Shown in pieces: positions 61,538-64,000 of a DNA stretch of 64,000 nt. Source of the DNA: Lachnospiraceae bacterium (GTDB taxonomy: Bacteria > Bacillota > Clostridia > Lachnospirales > Lachnospiraceae); contig JAFYBJ010000015.1 of assembly GCA_017540265.1 (NCBI GenBank), positions 1-64,000 of the forward strand. Reading direction: 5' to 3'. The first letter of the stretch is position 1. Each line of letters opens with the position of its first letter. Below the pieces are notes generated by a model. The model did no database searches. It saw nothing but the letters and a program-made list of their open reading frames with translations, and had not been told where the DNA came from. The position numbers were made by a program, and so were the translations under genes.

Positions 61538-64000
61538 TTAAAATAATTTTCTTTTCGCCTTAAGACGTTTTAATAGTTTTATGCAGCCGGCGTAATCATC
61601 AGTGCTTATACTCATGGGACTGTATGCTGCTTTATTTAACGTGTTAAAGAGATAATCTGCCCCGGCCTTATCCATTTCAGGCGCGCTGTACCTTCTTGCC
61701 GGACGCCTAAACCTATACTCTTTATATTCACCGTTTACATATCTTCCTGCGGATACTTCCACCCTGACCTCGCCCTTTGATATCCATTCATCAACAAAGC
61801 CCTGCATATCCCTGAACGTCGGATTGTCATATCCCGTAATATTCTTACGTTTAAGTCCCGCCGCCGCACTCCTGTATCTGATAAGCAGCGCCTCGCCAAG
61901 ATTTCCTTCCCTTTCCTTACTTCTTATACCGAAAGATTTTTTGATAAAAGCATATGATCTTAAAGCTGCAAATATCACCGCAAACAAAAGAACAGTCCAC
62001 GCAAGAGGCCCGGAGATAAAACTGAAGGAATCAAGGAGATTTAAAAGATTTCCCTTTGATCCTCCGTTAACGTTTCCTCTGCTGTTTTCACCTCTGTTAT
62101 TATCGCCTGTGTTCCTTCCTGTCCTGTAAAGCAGCCCTGCGAAGAAATCGTATAAGCTGGTGGCAGCCGTATCCTCTTCGGAAGGAGGCGTCATCTCATA
62201 AGGGATCCAGCCGTAACCGTCGAGCCATATTTCAACCCATCCGTGTGCAGATGCATCCGTAACATTCACCTCTACGACTCCGGCCAGATCCGGTATATCA
62301 TCACCCATTAAATAATCCGATACCTTTGCATCTGCCGCTTCACCTTCCTCAATATCCGTAAAACCAACGGCATAACCCTCTATATAACGCGAGGGTATCC
62401 CGAGACGCCTTAAGAGCAATGCCCCCGACGATGCGAAATGCGCACAGAAGCCTCTCTTTTGCTTTGTAAGGAAATAAACCACCGTATCCTGATCCGACGG
62501 CGTAAGTCCGGGAGACATGGTATATTCAAAATCATTAACATATGTCTTATAAATATCCGCAGCTGCTGCCAGTGTATGCTGCCTGTCGAGCTTTTCTTTT
62601 TCAAGATCGCCGCTTTCGTATGCGCCTCTTCCGTAAAGCGCATTGTTGAAGCTTATACCGTTTTCCAGAAGAAACAGATCCAGATCGCCTGCGATCTCAT
62701 CCGGCACGTTCAGATAATTATCATAAACAAAATCCTCATATTCTTCGGTCACTTCCGGATTATCCGGGAATTCCGCTTTCAGATCAAAAGGCGTATAAAG
62801 TACTTCGTTTACGCTTTTAAAGCTGTTGCTGTTTTCAAGAGCTTCTCTGTATGCGCCGGGATCAAGCATGGAGAGGGTATCCGGATAGGCCTCTTTCCCT
62901 TTTACCTGCATTTCATCGGAAATGCCGCGTCTTGATGCCGCACTGCGGCTGCCTGAATAATAGCTGTAATACGGCAGAAAATCATAGTTTCCGGCATCGA
63001 TATTTCCTATCCACATCTTTGCGGCGATCCCGTCATACGGCATCATGGGATCATCCGGTTTTTTGCCTGTTATGGGCGCAAAGCGGTCTTTTGTATATAC
63101 CGCGCCTTCGTACCCCTTTAAATATATCGTACTTGAAGATAAAGGAACAAAGCGGAGGGTGAGATCGTCATTGAAATCGGGGCTTACATTTCCCATTCCT
63201 CCAAGACGCCCCTCGGATAGTCCTCCCGTTCCCTGATATCTGTTGAAAAGCGAATAGATACCACCCTGTACTGCTGCCTTAATGTACCGGTCCGTAAGAT
63301 CCTTTGTCCTGTTTGATACATAGCGGCTGCTAAGTGATGAAAAAAGTCCCGCCGTAACAAGCATGAATGCCGTGGAAAAAATCATGCTGTATATGCTTAT
63401 ACGCATCATTCCGCCCGATGAAGCCAGATAGGAATGACTGGCAAACCCGGTTTCCTGCTTTCCTCCGCGCTTCTTTCTCTTCCTGCGCCTTTCAAATTCT
63501 TCAGCCGCCTCATGCCTGTAAGGAAGCGTAAAATGCCCCGCCCTTCCAAGTATTGCCACGCTTACATATACGGCGATAAGAAGTATCAGGTACGGCATGG
63601 GGGGGATCCTGTCTATATAGAAGGCTGCCTGCAAAGGAAGAAAAGTGATTATAAAAGTAGCGGCAAGGCTCATGTATCCGGATATTGCTATGTTTAATAT
63701 TATCGAGAAAAACCAGCCCATGAAGATCATCATGGCAGTCACGGTAAGATATCTGTCCGTAATAAACTCCGTTGCTTCCCGTACAGAAAGCAATCCGAAA
63801 TAATCGGAATACGCATTGAAAACCTCATTGGAAAATGCCTGATAACCGGAATTGATATACCAGTATCCCCTTGCGGAGAAGACCACAAAGCCTAAAAAGA
63901 CCACAACGTAGCCTATATAAAAACTGATCTTATTGTAGTAAAGAAACGCCGAAAAAAGCGACAGCACAAAAACGACAGCTGCCACCCCGATAACGGAAAA
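61538..64000 (-). CDS. Transglutaminase-like membrane protein (5' end beyond the window)
   Basis: The frame is open to the right edge, so at least 820 residues are present and the true start lies outside; the GTG at 63985 is probably internal. Several membrane helices fill the first 220 residues and one more lies near residue 670. Between them is an extracytoplasmic region with a transglutaminase core: the probable catalytic Cys in KRGFCAHFASSGALLLRRLGIP, His in DASAHGWVEIWL and an Asp in DGYGWIPYEMTPP. The layout matches TgpA-type proteins, often found next to MoxR and DUF58 genes. The function may be protein crosslinking or peptidase-like, and is unproven. Confidence 0.9.
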   Translation of the reverse strand, partial: FSVIGVAAVVFVLSLFSAFLYYNKISFYIGYVVVFLGFVVFSARGYWYINSGYQAFSNEVFNAYSDYFGLLSVREATEFITDRYLTVTAMMIFMGWFFSIILNIAISGYMSLAATFIITFLPLQAAFYIDRIPPMPYLILLIAVYVSVAILGRAGHFTLPYRHEAAEEFERRRKRKKRGGKQETGFASHSYLASSGGMMRISIYSMIFSTAFMLVTAGLFSSLSSRYVSNRTKDLTDRYIKAAVQGGIYSLFNRYQGTGGLSEGRLGGMGNVSPDFNDDLTLRFVPLSSSTIYLKGYEGAVYTKDRFAPITGKKPDDPMMPYDGIAAKMWIGNIDAGNYDFLPYYSYYSGSRSAASRRGISDEMQVKGKEAYPDTLSMLDPGAYREALENSNSFKSVNEVLYTPFDLKAEFPDNPEVTEEYEDFVYDNYLNVPDEIAGDLDLFLLENGISFNNALYGRGAYESGDLEKEKLDRQHTLAAAADIYKTYVNDFEYTMSPGLTPSDQDTVVYFLTKQKRGFCAHFASSGALLLRRLGIPSRYIEGYAVGFTDIEEGEAADAKVSDYLMGDDIPDLAGVVEVNVTDASAHGWVEIWLDGYGWIPYEMTPPSEEDTAATSLYDFFAGLLYRTGRNTGDNNRGENSRGNVNGGSKGNLLNLLDSFSFISGPLAWTVLLFAVIFAALRSYAFIKKSFGIRSKEREGNLGEALLIRYRSAAAGLKRKNITGYDNPTFRDMQGFVDEWISKGEVRVEVSAGRYVNGEYKEYRFRRPARRYSAPEMDKAGADYLFNTLNKAAYSPMSISTDDYAGCIKLLKRLKAKRKLF

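Noticed and set aside
1..64000. Prophage, insertion sequences, integrases or defence islands
   Set aside because: No transposase, integrase, restriction, toxin or phage structural gene was seen, and gene order is typical housekeeping.

Overview
The window looks like a chromosomal segment of a Gram-positive member of the Clostridia, most likely the family Lachnospiraceae. This is inferred from gene content, not from a database match. Pointers are the SCIFF six-cysteine peptide with its radical SAM maturase, a fused SecDF, a PASTA-domain Ser/Thr kinase with its PP2C phosphatase, a MurE with the DNPR motif typical of meso-diaminopimelate-adding enzymes, mini-RNase III, QueH, a small DUF6465-like protein, CheV, and consensus sigma-A promoters. 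There is no rRNA operon, phage, transposon, insertion sequence or CRISPR array. Every protein gene is on the minus strand. The only plus-strand gene is one tRNA near 54.4 kb.

Reading along the minus strand (high to low coordinates): 64.0-56.7 kb holds a transglutaminase-like membrane protein cut by the right edge, a membrane c-di-GMP phosphodiesterase, queH and argS. 56.6-54.5 kb holds a DUF6465-like protein and a CotH-kinase lipoprotein, facing the tRNA-Met across a bidirectional terminator. 54.2-46.8 kb is an apparent operon of a zinc-ribbon/Ala-Pro repeat protein, an unknown basic protein, ispF with an unusual tail, cysS, mrnC, rlmB and a CNNM/CorC membrane protein. 46.8-41.4 kb carries scfA (51 codons), scfB, secDF and a membrane-anchored trigger-factor-like foldase. 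41.4-25.5 kb is a tightly packed housekeeping cluster: recJ, an acyltransferase-like membrane protein, murE, priA, def, fmt, rsmB, rlmN, PP2C phosphatase, PASTA kinase, rsgA, an OGG-type glycosylase and an unknown gene.

25.5-20.7 kb is glgP, a PseC-like aminotransferase and metY. 20.6-11.2 kb is the classical rimP-nusA-ylxR-L7Ae-infB-rbfA-nrnA-truB-ribF operon with a glycosyltransferase-like gene at its end. 11.1-8.3 kb holds a Na/Pi cotransporter and an SH3/NlpC-P60 cell-wall hydrolase. 8.3-5.1 kb holds rpsO-pnp-nrdR with structured leaders. 5.0-1.4 kb holds an unknown membrane protein, a response regulator, a histidine kinase and a lipoprotein. 1.4 kb to the left edge holds cheV, its terminator and the start of an acidic protein.

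Most of the window is ordinary housekeeping DNA. The parts that deserve a second look are the scfA/scfB peptide system with its symmetric promoter element and its secretion neighbours, the rpsO and pnp leader structures, the IspF tail, the Ala-Pro repeat zinc-ribbon protein, and several unrecognised genes. All calls come from reading motifs, start sites and spacing by eye. No homology search or folding computation was run, and folded structures are hand-paired.
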